This document shows positions 26,616-36,336 of a stretch of 64,000 nt of DNA, piece by piece. Origin of the DNA: Paraglaciecola marina (GTDB lineage Bacteria; Pseudomonadota; Gammaproteobacteria; Enterobacterales; Alteromonadaceae); contig NZ_SAIS01000004.1 in NCBI RefSeq assembly GCF_004360155.1, positions 273,046 to 337,045 on the forward strand, written 5' to 3'. The notes below the pieces were generated by a model. The model saw only the letters and a list, made by a program, of their open reading frames with translations, did no database searches and had not been told where the DNA came from. Positions within the stretch are counted from its first letter, which is position 1. Every line of letters starts with the position of its first letter. A program made the position numbers and the translations under genes.

Positions 26616-29142
26616 ATTGAGACATAAATATGGCATTAGTCAGTAACCTACTTGTGCCATACCACACACCTCTGAAGTTAACATTATTAGCAAAGGCAAT
26701 AACCTTTCCTTTACCAACATTATGCGCTACAACAGCTGCGCTCCCACCTATTTGGTTTTGTATTTCTTGGGCAGTATAGCCCGCCATAAGAGGGGTTTGA
26801 GGATAGGAGGCGACTGAAATAAAGGGTTTGGCGGGTTGACGAAACACTAAAGTACTATTACGAAAAGTAGGTAAAGTTTTAGTGTGATAACCAAAAGCAA
26901 GTGGGTGGCTTAAATCTAATTGAGCTTCAAAAACGGCACCTGCAATACGCTGCTTAGCTGATAAGTTTTCTTTATCTTTATAGGTTAAATCGTCTGTTGC
27001 AAATGCTGAGTTAATCTCACTAGCACTTTTAACTGCAACTTGAAGCCAATTTTTGTTTGAAAACCAAGTCGCCGCTGATTTTTGCCCAATCAGAACTCCG
27101 CCCTTACGAAGCCAGGTATCAATATTTAAAGTCACTCCGTCAGAAAGGTTATTATATGCCCCCTGAACCCAAATCATATGGGTATAGGGTTCTAGGTTAA
27201 ATGAATCAAGTTCATATACATCCGTAATTGTCACAGGCATATCAACGTACTGATCAAGATAATGCCATACCTCACCTACTTCATATTGTGATGTGCCTTT
27301 TCCGCCAATTAATAATACTTTAGGTTGGCGTATATTGAGCATTTTACGGCTACCTAAATCTATACCCTGTGTGGTTAAGCCTGAAACAATAGAATGAACC
27401 GAAATCCCCAAACCTGCTTTTTGTTGTTCGATAATAGTCATCACATTATCGGGTTGCTTTAATGCCATAGGTACAATAACCGCACCTGCAGAAAAACTAG
27501 TGCCACCTTGATCTGTTTTAGCAAAAAAGGCCGCACCAGCCACTTTAACTTTTACATTGTTGGCAAGTAATCGCTGTAATAATTTAGGGGCATTATAATC
27601 ATCCCAAGAAAAAGCATAGGCATACGCGCTTGATTGTAACTTAGGTAAAATAGCTTGCGACGCAGAAGCACTTTGTTTATTGATTCTTGGGACTCTCTCT
27701 ACTTCGACATATTGAATATTAAATGCCAGTGGTAAATTCCAATTTGAAACATCATAAAAGGTATTATCGTCAAAGCTTTTACGAGTCGAGAACAAGGACT
27801 TAATCAGACGGTATTGGGGTTGATTCAGTGGCACAAAATAACTGTGTTGTGCTTCAAAAGTTTGCTCATCTACCTTGGTATTTCTAGCTAGTGGCCAATA
27901 CTCAATTTTATGGGCTGCCAATATTGATAACATTTTATTGAGACGGGTATTATCGAGCTTTTCCTGCAACAAATAGCCGGCCAAATCATCATCTTTCACT
28001 AAGTCATTTGTCTGCTCAACGAACTCAATTTGATAATCTAACAGGGCTTTCTTATTGGCTAATGCCCCCTCGAAAGTAGATAAGGATGTCGTCACTTGAT
28101 TTTGAATGGTGTCAGAAAATGATAATTCTCCGTTTACAGTATCTTGAACATGACCGCGACTACTGGCTTGCTCGAACAAAATACCAATACTTCCATGTGC
28201 ATCAGGGTAAGTTGAGCCTTTACCATAGTAAAAATCATCGTAAGACTCACCACTAAAATAGAACTGCTGAGTATTATCTAACGCTGCAGCATGAAAATCT
28301 CCTAGCTTGGCAGTCAACTCAACGTTTTTTCTAGGTGTCCATGGGCTTTTTCTGGAGGGGATACCTGGCTGAAAAAAGTAAGTACTGTTTGATCCCATCT
28401 CATGAAAATCGGTCAGTACGTGTGGACGCCATTGATGAAACTGGGTAATTCTTGCTCTAGATTCAGGGTGAGTGAGCAACAACCAATCTCGATTTAAGTC
28501 AAACCAATAATGGTTAGTTCTTGCTGATGGCCAAGCTTCTTGATGTTCTCTATTTTGTGGATCAGACACCAAGGTTTTGCCTTTATGCATATTGGCCCAT
28601 TGAGCAAAACGAGACAAGCCATCAGGGTTAAGGCTTGGGTCTAATAACACCACGTTATTATTTAATAAGTCATCTATTTTTTGACTTTCGCCAGCCGCTA
28701 AATAATAAGCCACCAACAATGCTGCATTGCTTCCTGAAGCCTCATTGCCATGAACACTGTACCCCATCCAAAGAATGAGTGGATCATTTTCATTTGCTGA
28801 TTTTCCTAGATTTTTCATGTGCTTTGCTTGTATAGCTGCTAGATTTTTCTGATTATCAGGAGAGCTAAATGCTAATAAAAACAACGGTCTATTTTCATGG
28901 GTTCGGCCTGTTTCAACAATACTCACCCTGTCTGATTGAGCTGCCAGTAACTGCATATAATTTGCCAGTTGATCATGACGCACATGCCATTCACCTACTT
29001 CGGCTCCCAAAGCTTGTGTGGGTGAAGTAATATTAGGATTATACTCTGTATCTCTAGGTAAATAGGCACTATCACTGACGGCAAAACCGTAGTGACTAAT
29101 AACTAAAAAGAAATAAGCGAAAAGTCGCAGCATTAAATTCAT
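26596..29142 (-). CDS. Secreted M14-family zinc carboxypeptidase
   Basis: About 848 aa. Start placed at Met 29142, which opens a signal peptide (NLMLRLFAYFFLVISHYGFA). Catalytic domain: HGNEASGS (HxxE zinc ligands), DLNRDW, LTDFHEMGSN (third His) and the catalytic Glu in ILFEQASSRGH. The C-terminal region looks like a class-I glutamine amidotransferase-type domain (VLLIGGKG...MIWVQGAYNNLSDG). A periplasmic or secreted peptidase, probably for nutrient peptides. It sits between comF and nfuA. Confidence 0.88.
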   Translation of the reverse strand: MNLMLRLFAYFFLVISHYGFAVSDSAYLPRDTEYNPNITSPTQALGAEVGEWHVRHDQLANYMQLLAAQSDRVSIVETGRTHENRPLFLLAFSSPDNQKNLAAIQAKHMKNLGKSANENDPLILWMGYSVHGNEASGSNAALLVAYYLAAGESQKIDDLLNNNVVLLDPSLNPDGLSRFAQWANMHKGKTLVSDPQNREHQEAWPSARTNHYWFDLNRDWLLLTHPESRARITQFHQWRPHVLTDFHEMGSNSTYFFQPGIPSRKSPWTPRKNVELTAKLGDFHAAALDNTQQFYFSGESYDDFYYGKGSTYPDAHGSIGILFEQASSRGHVQDTVNGELSFSDTIQNQVTTSLSTFEGALANKKALLDYQIEFVEQTNDLVKDDDLAGYLLQEKLDNTRLNKMLSILAAHKIEYWPLARNTKVDEQTFEAQHSYFVPLNQPQYRLIKSLFSTRKSFDDNTFYDVSNWNLPLAFNIQYVEVERVPRINKQSASASQAILPKLQSSAYAYAFSWDDYNAPKLLQRLLANNVKVKVAGAAFFAKTDQGGTSFSAGAVIVPMALKQPDNVMTIIEQQKAGLGISVHSIVSGLTTQGIDLGSRKMLNIRQPKVLLIGGKGTSQYEVGEVWHYLDQYVDMPVTITDVYELDSFNLEPYTHMIWVQGAYNNLSDGVTLNIDTWLRKGGVLIGQKSAATWFSNKNWLQVAVKSASEINSAFATDDLTYKDKENLSAKQRIAGAVFEAQLDLSHPLAFGYHTKTLPTFRNSTLVFRQPAKPFISVASYPQTPLMAGYTAQEIQNQIGGSAAVVAHNVGKGKVIAFANNVNFRGVWYGTSRLLTNAIFMSQFIDSQG

Positions 29143-29291
29143 AAAGTTCGATCCGGTGAAAAAGCAGAAGTTTTTAGAAAAGGGTCGCACGTTTTAGTTA
29201 AAATTAACATAAGGAAATGCTATTACCCGAGTGTTTTAGTCAAGTAATTTTGTTATCCTGTAGTCATTAATGTTTTTAAGGTATTTGATCA

Positions 29292-29870
29292 ATGATTACA
29301 ATTTCTGATACAGCTCAAGCCCATTTTGGCAAACTACTTGAGAAGCAAGAGCCAGACACCAATATCCGTGTATTTGTGGTCAATCCAGGCACGCCCAGTG
29401 CAGAGTGTGGAGTATCGTACTGTCCACCAGATGCAATCGAAGCTTCAGATACAGTTTTAGAGTTTAACGGCTTTGATGCTGTTGTTGATTTAGAAAGCGC
29501 CCCTTTCCTTGAAGAAGCGGAAATCGATTTTGTGACTGACCAGATGGGCTCACAACTGACTCTTAAAGCGCCTAATGCGAAAGCCAGAAAAGTCGACAGT
29601 GACGCACCATTAAACGAGCGTGTGATTTACATGATTGAGTCTGAAATCAACCCACAACTTGCCAGCCACGGCGGTAAAGTTATGTTAGTTGAAATCACTG
29701 AAGCCAAAGAAGCCATTCTGGAGTTTGGTGGTGGTTGTAATGGTTGTGCACAAGTTGACGTCACCTTAAAAGACGGTATTGAAAAACAGATGCTAGATCA
29801 GTTCCCCGGCGAGCTTACCGCGGTGAAAGATGCCACAGAACATCAAGCTGGTGAACACTCTTATTACTAA
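29292..29870 (+). CDS. nfuA: Fe-S biogenesis protein NfuA
   Basis: 192 aa. N-terminal degenerate A-type scaffold domain ([20 protein letters not shown]) and C-terminal NifU domain with [11 protein letters not shown] (Cys149 and Cys152, bridging a 4Fe-4S cluster in the dimer). It carries and delivers clusters to apo-proteins. The preceding region has an AAGG before the ATG. A small membrane protein gene follows after 25 bp. Confidence 0.95.
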   Translation: MITISDTAQAHFGKLLEKQEPDTNIRVFVVNPGTPSAECGVSYCPPDAIEASDTVLEFNGFDAVVDLESAPFLEEAEIDFVTDQMGSQLTLKAPNAKARKVDSDAPLNERVIYMIESEINPQLASHGGKVMLVEITEAKEAILEFGGGCNGCAQVDVTLKDGIEKQMLDQFPGELTAVKDATEHQAGEHSYY

Positions 29871-29895
29871 AAACACCTAACCAAAGGATATCCCA

Positions 29896-30162
29896 ATTAA
29901 CTGGTTACAACAGCTAGCCAAAAACCCCACTAAAAGCTGGACAGAGTTTAAGCGGGGTTTAGGGATTTTCTGTGTAGGGGCAGTATTGATATTAGTGGGG
30001 GCAAAATATAATGCTCTCATTCAAATACCTGGTTTATTAATTCTCGCAATAGGTTGCCTATACGCCATAAAAGGCTACCTTGGTATTTTCGCTCACCGTA
30101 TGACTGTCAGCTTTAAACCACCGTCTGCTGACTTTGAAAATCATAGCGATAAAGATAAATAA
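29896..30162 (+). CDS. Small two-helix membrane protein, apparent ATT start
   Basis: 88 codons: NWLQQLAKNPTKSWTEFKRG, then a hydrophobic pair (LGIFCVGAVLILVGAKY; LIQIPGLLILAIGCLYAI) and a charged tail ending DKDK. In frame, TAA at 29878 is followed by CCA AAG GAT ATC CCA ATT AAC TGG with no ATG, GTG or TTG; AAAGGA stands seven bases before ATT 29896. So ATT is the likely start. Directly downstream of nfuA and probably co-transcribed. Its 3' end overlaps the convergent MATE gene by 50 bp. Confidence 0.68.
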   Translation: MNWLQQLAKNPTKSWTEFKRGLGIFCVGAVLILVGAKYNALIQIPGLLILAIGCLYAIKGYLGIFAHRMTVSFKPPSADFENHSDKDK

Positions 30163-31405
30163 AGTAACCTCCTAGGCTCATACCTCTTGCCAGTAAAAAC
30201 AAAGCCATAGCAATCCATAAGCCTTGATTCTGCCACTCTGAAAAAATATAAAAAGACGGAAAGTACACAACCAAAGCACAAAATAGCATACTGTTTCGCA
30301 TCGCTACTGCGCGGGTTAAGCCAACAAAGACCCCATCAAAATAAAAGCACCAATGGGCGATAATAGGTAAACTAAAAATAAACCAATGGTAATTTGTAAT
30401 AGCCAATTGCAGCTGTTTTTGATCTGTGAGTAAACTAACAATTCTTTCTCCAAACACTATAAAAACTAAACTATAAGCAATCGCTAACAAACTAGACCAA
30501 ATTAATCCATGCAGAGTAACTTGCTTAATGCCTTCCCTTGAACTACGGCCTTTTTGTTCACCCACTAATGCTTCTGCCGCAAAGGCAACACCGTCTAACC
30601 CCAAGGCGATAAGCGTAAAAAACTGCATAAGAATGGCATTAATAGCAGCATTGGTAGGGCTGAACCCTACTCCTTTAAAAATCAAAAATGCAATACAGGT
30701 CTGTAACGCTAAGTTTCGAAAAAATGTATTACCATTTAAATGTAGTAAGGGCTTCAACTGTGAAAAAGTTAACCAGTGTTTATCGAACTCCAATTTATGT
30801 AATTTTTTTGTGGCCAACCATAAACTTGCTACGGTGATGGTGTATTCACTGGCAACAGTTGCTAATGCCACGCCTTCAACCCCCCAACCAAATACAAACA
30901 CAAAACATAAACTCAGCGCCACATTGATTAGATTACCGGCCACTTGAATTGCCAATACTTGTTTGGTTTGTTGTTGACCTATCATCCAGCCCACTAATGC
31001 AAGGTTTAACATAGCGGCAGGGGCACCCCAAATGCGCGCTTTAAAGTAATCGGTCATAGCTTGTTCAACTAGCTCGGTTGTCTCTGAGAAACGCAAACCT
31101 AAGCTCAAAATTACATCCTGTAACACAAGTATTCCTAGCCCTAATAGCAGCCCAATCAAGATACTTTGAAACAAAGATTGGTTAATTTGAGATACTTTAG
31201 CAGTGCCTTTAGCCTGTGCACTCAAACCAGTACTGGTCATTCGCAAAAAACCACATACCCAATAAATTTGGGTAATCAACAAAGTGGCAACCGACGCGCC
31301 AGCTAAAAAATAGCTACCCGACATATGACCTAAAACGGCCGTATCTACCAATCCCATTAAAGGTGTAGTGATATTGCTAAGGATCATTGGAAATGCGATA
31401 AGCAA
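30113..31405 (-). CDS. MATE efflux transporter, DinF group
   Basis: 430 aa with 12 predicted membrane segments. IAFPMILSNITTPLMGLVDTAVLGHMSG is the DinF-type first helix. The annotated TTG start (31405) cuts just after residues usually present (LHKQIL); the frame upstream offers only CTG or ATT, with GGAAG six bases before the CTG at 31420, so the real N-terminus may be a few residues longer. Sodium- or proton-driven export of organic cations or oxidants is the family role. Confidence 0.87.
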   Translation of the reverse strand: MLIAFPMILSNITTPLMGLVDTAVLGHMSGSYFLAGASVATLLITQIYWVCGFLRMTSTGLSAQAKGTAKVSQINQSLFQSILIGLLLGLGILVLQDVILSLGLRFSETTELVEQAMTDYFKARIWGAPAAMLNLALVGWMIGQQQTKQVLAIQVAGNLINVALSLCFVFVFGWGVEGVALATVASEYTITVASLWLATKKLHKLEFDKHWLTFSQLKPLLHLNGNTFFRNLALQTCIAFLIFKGVGFSPTNAAINAILMQFFTLIALGLDGVAFAAEALVGEQKGRSSREGIKQVTLHGLIWSSLLAIAYSLVFIVFGERIVSLLTDQKQLQLAITNYHWFIFSLPIIAHWCFYFDGVFVGLTRAVAMRNSMLFCALVVYFPSFYIFSEWQNQGLWIAMALFLLARGMSLGGYFIYLYRYDFQSQQTVV

Positions 31406-31488
31406 AATCTGCTTATGCAGGCTGAACTTCCAGAAGTTTGATAGAATACGTGCTTTAATTTTTACACCATTTTATTGCGGGCCCATTT

Positions 31489-32532
31489 ATGGACATAAGA
31501 TCATTCTTAATCAGCATAACATTCACTTTGTTTAGCATACAGTTATGGGCTAATGATAACGCAGTCATTTTGGTGTATCACCATGTAAGTACCTCTACAC
31601 CACCGGTGACCTCTGTCTCACCAGAGACTTTCCGAGAGCACATGAGTTATTTACACAAACACCATACAGTGTTGCCACTACAGCAGGTTGTAGAGAGCCT
31701 ACAAAATAATCAACCATTACCCGATAAAGCAGTGGCCATTACATTTGATGATGGATACGAGAATATTTACGATAATGCCCACCCAATCATGCAAGAATTT
31801 AAGTTTCCTTACACCATATTTGTGAACCCACCACTAATCGGCAAGGCCCATTATCAGCTAGATTGGGAGCAGGTAATAGAGATGACAACACAAGGTGTTA
31901 GTTTTGCTAACCATAGTAATCACCATAGCCATATGCTGACACGTGCTGCCAACGAGTATGAGGACAGTTGGCTACAACGATCAGTCCAAGACGTGCAGCA
32001 AGCTGAGCAACAATTAACTGAAAAACTAGGCTATAGCCTGAAATACTTTGCCTATCCTTATGGCGAGTTCAACAACAAACTTAAAAATCGGTTAACAGAA
32101 TTAGGGTATATAAGCTTTGCTCAACATAGTGGCGCGATTGCCTCTTATAGTGACTTTTCAGCCTTGCCACGATTCCCTGCTGCAGGCATTTACAGCAATA
32201 TCAAAACCCTAAAGGCCAAATTAAATAGCTTAGCTATGCCGGTTTCTAACGTAAATCCTGATGATCCAGTTATTATCTCAGCACCACAAAGCCTAACATT
32301 TAATATAGACGATGCAGATCTAAACTCACAGCAGATTAATTGCTTTCAAAGCAATGAAGTAGTGCCTAAAAAGGTAATAGGTAAACAAATACGTTTAACC
32401 CTTAACCCAATAAGTACAGCAGGTAGGCATAGAATAAATTGCACTGCCCCTAGTAAAAAATACAACTCAAGATACTACTGGTTCTCACAGCCGTTTTTTA
32501 TGGCTACAACAGATGGAAAATGGATAGACTAA
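31489..32532 (+). CDS. Polysaccharide deacetylase (NodB domain), exported
   Basis: 347 aa. Signal peptide (SFLISITFTLFSIQLWA), then VILVYHHVS, AITFDDGYENIYDNA (catalytic Asp pair), NHSNHHSHM (zinc His) and YFAYPYGEFN, as in PgaB-type CE4 deacetylases. A C-terminal beta-rich extension of about 100 residues is unassigned. Acts on a surface or periplasmic aminosugar polymer. Overlaps the convergent GNAT gene by 4 bp. Confidence 0.9.
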   Translation: MDIRSFLISITFTLFSIQLWANDNAVILVYHHVSTSTPPVTSVSPETFREHMSYLHKHHTVLPLQQVVESLQNNQPLPDKAVAITFDDGYENIYDNAHPIMQEFKFPYTIFVNPPLIGKAHYQLDWEQVIEMTTQGVSFANHSNHHSHMLTRAANEYEDSWLQRSVQDVQQAEQQLTEKLGYSLKYFAYPYGEFNNKLKNRLTELGYISFAQHSGAIASYSDFSALPRFPAAGIYSNIKTLKAKLNSLAMPVSNVNPDDPVIISAPQSLTFNIDDADLNSQQINCFQSNEVVPKKVIGKQIRLTLNPISTAGRHRINCTAPSKKYNSRYYWFSQPFFMATTDGKWID

Positions 32533-33152
32533 GAAACCTTTAATTCCTTTAGCAAATGCCAATGTGCACCAATACCTAAATCAAGCATACGCTGTGTAAC
32601 ACCAGACCCTGTGCTTTTTGCAAAGCCCTGACGCTCATAGAACGCTAAAGCTTGGGTATTATTAACCGCCACATCTAGACTTAAAAAAGTCTTTTTGGCA
32701 TTTACAGCTTGCTGCTCAACGAAATCTAATAACGCTTTTCCATAACCTTGGCCTTGATGTTTAGGTGTCACAGATAAGTGACCAACACACCATTCATTTG
32801 CAGCTGGCTTGGGAATACAATCTTGGGTAATTAAACTATTGCGAAGAATATTATGAACATGGGAGGTCCCATAAAACTCAAGTAAACTACTAAGGGTGGC
32901 TTGGTGAAAAGCTGCACTGAGTTTGTTATGCCAAGTTGAGACACAAGCTACCGTTTCTAGATTAGCCACAGCAACCCAATGATTAAGGTAACCATATTGC
33001 CCCTCCGGCTCAGTTAAACTTTTAGATAAAAATTTTAAAGCGGTTAGGTCGGTATTAATATCTAAGATAGCAGCAAGAGTTTCAGGACCAGAAGCAAGAA
33101 TAAGGGGCGCTAACGCTAGCGCATCAGATTGCCTAGCTCGTCTAATGTTCAC
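32529..33152 (-). CDS. GNAT family N-acetyltransferase
   Basis: 207 aa. The acetyl-CoA loop HQGQGYGKALLDF follows GHLSVTPK; the C-terminal region has NTQALAFYERQGF. The N-terminal part (NIRRARQSDALALAPLILAS) is common to this subgroup. Substrate unknown. Confidence 0.87.
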   Translation of the reverse strand: MNIRRARQSDALALAPLILASGPETLAAILDINTDLTALKFLSKSLTEPEGQYGYLNHWVAVANLETVACVSTWHNKLSAAFHQATLSSLLEFYGTSHVHNILRNSLITQDCIPKPAANEWCVGHLSVTPKHQGQGYGKALLDFVEQQAVNAKKTFLSLDVAVNNTQALAFYERQGFAKSTGSGVTQRMLDLGIGAHWHLLKELKVS

Positions 33153-33189
33153 TTATTATGTTTTCTTAGGCTACCCTTACACCCCATAG

Positions 33190-33837
33190 TCAGGACTGGG
33201 CTCTAGCAATAATAGCGGGCATATCTTCTAGAATTTTTTGGCCTTCGCTAATAGGTAATTTCCCCACTTCAAAGTCTGGTTTAAATCGTCCTATGACTTG
33301 CGCCTCTGGATTTACCACCACAACAGAAGAGCTATGGTCCACTAAGTAATTAGGGTTGTCGGTACTTTCTGACATTGAATACATCATCCCCATTGCTCTT
33401 ACTAAAGGAAACAGTTGCACATGCTCGGCGCTAGCTGCAATAAAATCAGGATTAAAAAAGTTAATATATTCATTTAACCTTTCAGTGGAGTCGCGTTTAG
33501 GATCTACTGAAATAAACATGACTTGAATTGGGTTATCGGTAGGAATTTTTTGCAACTCAGGATAAATACCTTTTAATTCTGCCAGAGTAGTTGGGCAGAT
33601 ATCAGGGCAATAAGTATAACCTACAAACACTAAACTCCAGTGATTCTTTAATGTGAGTGGTGTCACTTTTTGACCATCATTTGCCACTAATTCAAAGTCA
33701 GGCAATACTCGAGCTTGGGGATACAAACTAACATGTTGGGTTTGAGGCCCTACTTGTGGTGGTGCTATATAAACAGAAGCAACCAACCCCACTATCAAAG
33801 CAACTAAGGCAACCACTCCTGCTTGAACTTTACTCAT
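33190..33837 (-). CDS. SCO1/SenC copper chaperone for cytochrome oxidase
   Basis: 215 aa. An N-terminal membrane anchor, then a thioredoxin fold with the copper-binding CPDIC (in YTYCPDICPTTLAEL) and the distal His in VDHSSSVVVV. It matures the CuA site of subunit II in the periplasm. Last gene of the oxidase assembly run, 20 bp behind ctaB. Confidence 0.93.
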   Translation of the reverse strand: MSKVQAGVVALVALIVGLVASVYIAPPQVGPQTQHVSLYPQARVLPDFELVANDGQKVTPLTLKNHWSLVFVGYTYCPDICPTTLAELKGIYPELQKIPTDNPIQVMFISVDPKRDSTERLNEYINFFNPDFIAASAEHVQLFPLVRAMGMMYSMSESTDNPNYLVDHSSSVVVVNPEAQVIGRFKPDFEVGKLPISEGQKILEDMPAIIARAQS

Positions 33838-33857
33838 TTTTATAACTTACTCTATTT

Positions 33858-34769
33858 TTAAAATTGTACATAATGGTCCACTAATAACACTACAAACAAT
33901 ACCATTAAGTGAATGATAGAAAATCTAAAAGTATCCATAGCAGTTTTATCATTAGCGTCGAACTTCAGTTTCCAAGCGTAATACAAAAATGCCGCATTTA
34001 ACACTATCGAACCTATCAAGTAAATTATACCTGTCATACCTATTAGGTAGGGCAACATACACACTACACTCAATAAAACCGTATATAGCAATATAGAGGT
34101 TTTCGTAAACTCAATTCCATGGGTAACAGGTAACATAGGAACCTGAGCTCGGGCGTAATCTTTTTCACGATGGATAGCTAAAGCCCAAAAGTGCGGGGGG
34201 GTCCAAGTAAATACAATTAAAACTAACAACAAAGCATTGGCATGCACTTCCCCAGTGACTGCAGTCCACCCAAGTAAAGGTGGAATAGCTCCAGCTAAGC
34301 CCCCAATAACAATATTTTGTGGCGTCGCCCTTTTTAAATACATAGTGTAAACAACAGCATAACCAAGTAATCCAGCTAAAGTTAACACTGCAGTTAAACG
34401 GTTCACCCAAAACTCAAGAATAACGTAACCCACGATTGTAAGTAGAGCTGCAAAAACCAACGCTTTTTGGGGTGTAACTTTTCCTTTAACTACAGGGCGA
34501 TTGAAGGTTCGAGCCATTTGACTATCTATTTTACGATCCACTACATGGTTAACCACTGCTGCCGCAGAAGACAAAAAGCCAATACCTAATAACCCTGCAG
34601 TAAATACCTGCCATTCAATCCAGCTTTCAGATGCTAAACACATACCTACCAAAGCAGTTAACAACAGTAGTAAAACAACCTTAGGCTTAGTCATTTCGTA
34701 ATAATCTTTACATGTAGCATAAAAATTAAATGTGATAGTTCGCTGTGCCACAGTCATAACTTTACTCAT
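33858..34769 (-). CDS. ctaB: Protoheme IX farnesyltransferase
   Basis: 303 aa UbiA-superfamily membrane prenyltransferase with eight or nine helices. The two aspartate-rich motifs are visible as NHVVDRKIDSQMART and AIHREKDYARAQ; FNRPVVKGKV is diagnostic. It makes heme O, the substrate of CtaA. It follows ctaA with a 9-bp gap. Confidence 0.95.
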   Translation of the reverse strand: MSKVMTVAQRTITFNFYATCKDYYEMTKPKVVLLLLLTALVGMCLASESWIEWQVFTAGLLGIGFLSSAAAVVNHVVDRKIDSQMARTFNRPVVKGKVTPQKALVFAALLTIVGYVILEFWVNRLTAVLTLAGLLGYAVVYTMYLKRATPQNIVIGGLAGAIPPLLGWTAVTGEVHANALLLVLIVFTWTPPHFWALAIHREKDYARAQVPMLPVTHGIEFTKTSILLYTVLLSVVCMLPYLIGMTGIIYLIGSIVLNAAFLYYAWKLKFDANDKTAMDTFRFSIIHLMVLFVVLLVDHYVQF

Positions 34770-34778
34770 AACCTTCTC

Positions 34779-35756
34779 CTATATTTTTCGATATAAGGTG
34801 TATGCGATGGCCACTAATGACAGTAACAAACATGCAGCCATTGCATTATGCATTACCGCTATAACCACAGGTAAACTAAATACCACATTGCTCACACCTA
34901 AAATAACTTGTGCCCCTAACACTACTACCATTATTGCTGATAACCGTTTAATTAATTTAGAGCTGGCCAATGCAAACAAACGCATGCCTAACCAGCACAG
35001 GTATATAAAGGTAATTAGGGCGCCGACTCTATGCATTATGTGCATAGTCATTCGCTCATTATAATCATGAGCACCATACTCATAATTTTCTACATCAGGA
35101 ATGCTAAAAGCTCCTGAAAAATCCAGCCGTTGTAGCCAGCCTTGTTCACATATTGGAAGTTCAGTACAAGCTAAAGCTGCATAGTTGGCTGACGTCCAGC
35201 CCCCTAAAGCAATTTGAACTGTTACAATCGCAATCCCAAAAATAGTAAACTTTCGAAACTCTTTAACACTATGGTCACCACCAGGTATTCGATAAGAGCT
35301 AAGTTTTAAATATAGTAAGAATAAAGCCGAAAGTAAGGTAAACCCTCCTAACAAATGCCCCATGACGACAATCGGCAACAAGTTTAAAGTCACAGTCCAC
35401 ATTCCCAGAGCACCCTGAAAACACACTAAGCACAACAGGAAAAATGGGAGTTTAACGGGGGCGTTTTCAGCTCTTTTAAATAAGCTTGTCACAAAAATAA
35501 CCAAAATCATAAAACCAAGGCCACTTGCAAAGTAGCGGTGGATCATTTCATTCCAAGCTTTGTGTTTTTCAAATGGCCTATCGGGAAAGGCTTGTTGAGC
35601 TATCTCTATGTTTTTTGTGGTTTGACTAAAGCTCAAGTGCCCATAACACCCTGGCCAATCAGGACAACCTAAGCCGGCATCAGTAAGACGAGCATAGGCC
35701 CCTAAGACAATAACAACTAAAGCTAAAAATATACTCACAACTACTAGCTTTTTCAT
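34779..35756 (-). CDS. ctaA: Heme A synthase (COX15/CtaA)
   Basis: About 325 aa, eight membrane helices. GAYARLTDAGLGCPDWPGCYG, EMIHRYFAS, GHLLGG and IMHRVGALI carry the heme-ligating histidines and the extracellular Cys pair. Met 35756 (KKLVVVSIFLAL) is chosen over 35837 because GGTG lies just upstream and the longer form would extend into the previous gene. Confidence 0.93.
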   Translation of the reverse strand: MKKLVVVSIFLALVVIVLGAYARLTDAGLGCPDWPGCYGHLSFSQTTKNIEIAQQAFPDRPFEKHKAWNEMIHRYFASGLGFMILVIFVTSLFKRAENAPVKLPFFLLCLVCFQGALGMWTVTLNLLPIVVMGHLLGGFTLLSALFLLYLKLSSYRIPGGDHSVKEFRKFTIFGIAIVTVQIALGGWTSANYAALACTELPICEQGWLQRLDFSGAFSIPDVENYEYGAHDYNERMTMHIMHRVGALITFIYLCWLGMRLFALASSKLIKRLSAIMVVVLGAQVILGVSNVVFSLPVVIAVMHNAMAACLLLSLVAIAYTLYRKI

Positions 35757-35766
35757 CACCTTTCCT

Positions 35767-36336
35767 TTACCCAATGCGAGATAACTTAAGTACTTTACGC
35801 ATGTCAGACAATATATCGCGACTATGTAAAATGGCATCTTCAGGGTTAATGTATAAGGGGTAACGCAAAATAATATTGTTTAAAGTATCAACTATAAAAA
35901 CACCTTGAGTACTAGCACCATCAAACACTTGATTTAAGCTGTCTAAGTTAGTATTTAGTAAACGATAATTAGGCTGCTCTTTTATCAATGCAAGTTGCTC
36001 GCTATCACTTTGGTCATAGGCCAGCACCACCACTTCAGCTCGATCACTTTCTTTTCCTAAAGCGCTATGAACCTGAGCTACGCTATACAAGGCATTTTCG
36101 CATGCTTCTTTGCATTGCTCTGGTAACACATAGAGTAACTTCCATTTAGGCTCTTTAGAGCCGCCTTGTAAGCTAGTCATATCAAGAGCTGGTTGAATTA
36201 ACTCACCTTTATTTGTTGCAGCTTGATTAAACCAGTTATTGTCTAAAGCTACTTTCGCTAAAATAACCGGCAATATAAAAGCTGTTATAAAGATAAAAAT
36301 AGTACTTTTGTTAGTTGATTTTTTAACGGGACTCAT
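35767..36336 (-). CDS. Membrane-anchored thioredoxin-like protein of the oxidase cluster
   Basis: 189 aa. One N-terminal membrane helix (TIFIFITAFILPVILAKVAL), then KWKLLYVLPEQCKEACENAL, a SCO-like CxxxC in a thioredoxin-like context, and FIVDTLNNIILRYPL. It overlaps the SURF1 gene by 14 bp. Probably an assembly factor handling copper or thiols; no experimental name known to me. Confidence 0.7.
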   Translation of the reverse strand: MSPVKKSTNKSTIFIFITAFILPVILAKVALDNNWFNQAATNKGELIQPALDMTSLQGGSKEPKWKLLYVLPEQCKEACENALYSVAQVHSALGKESDRAEVVVLAYDQSDSEQLALIKEQPNYRLLNTNLDSLNQVFDGASTQGVFIVDTLNNIILRYPLYINPEDAILHSRDILSDMRKVLKLSRIG

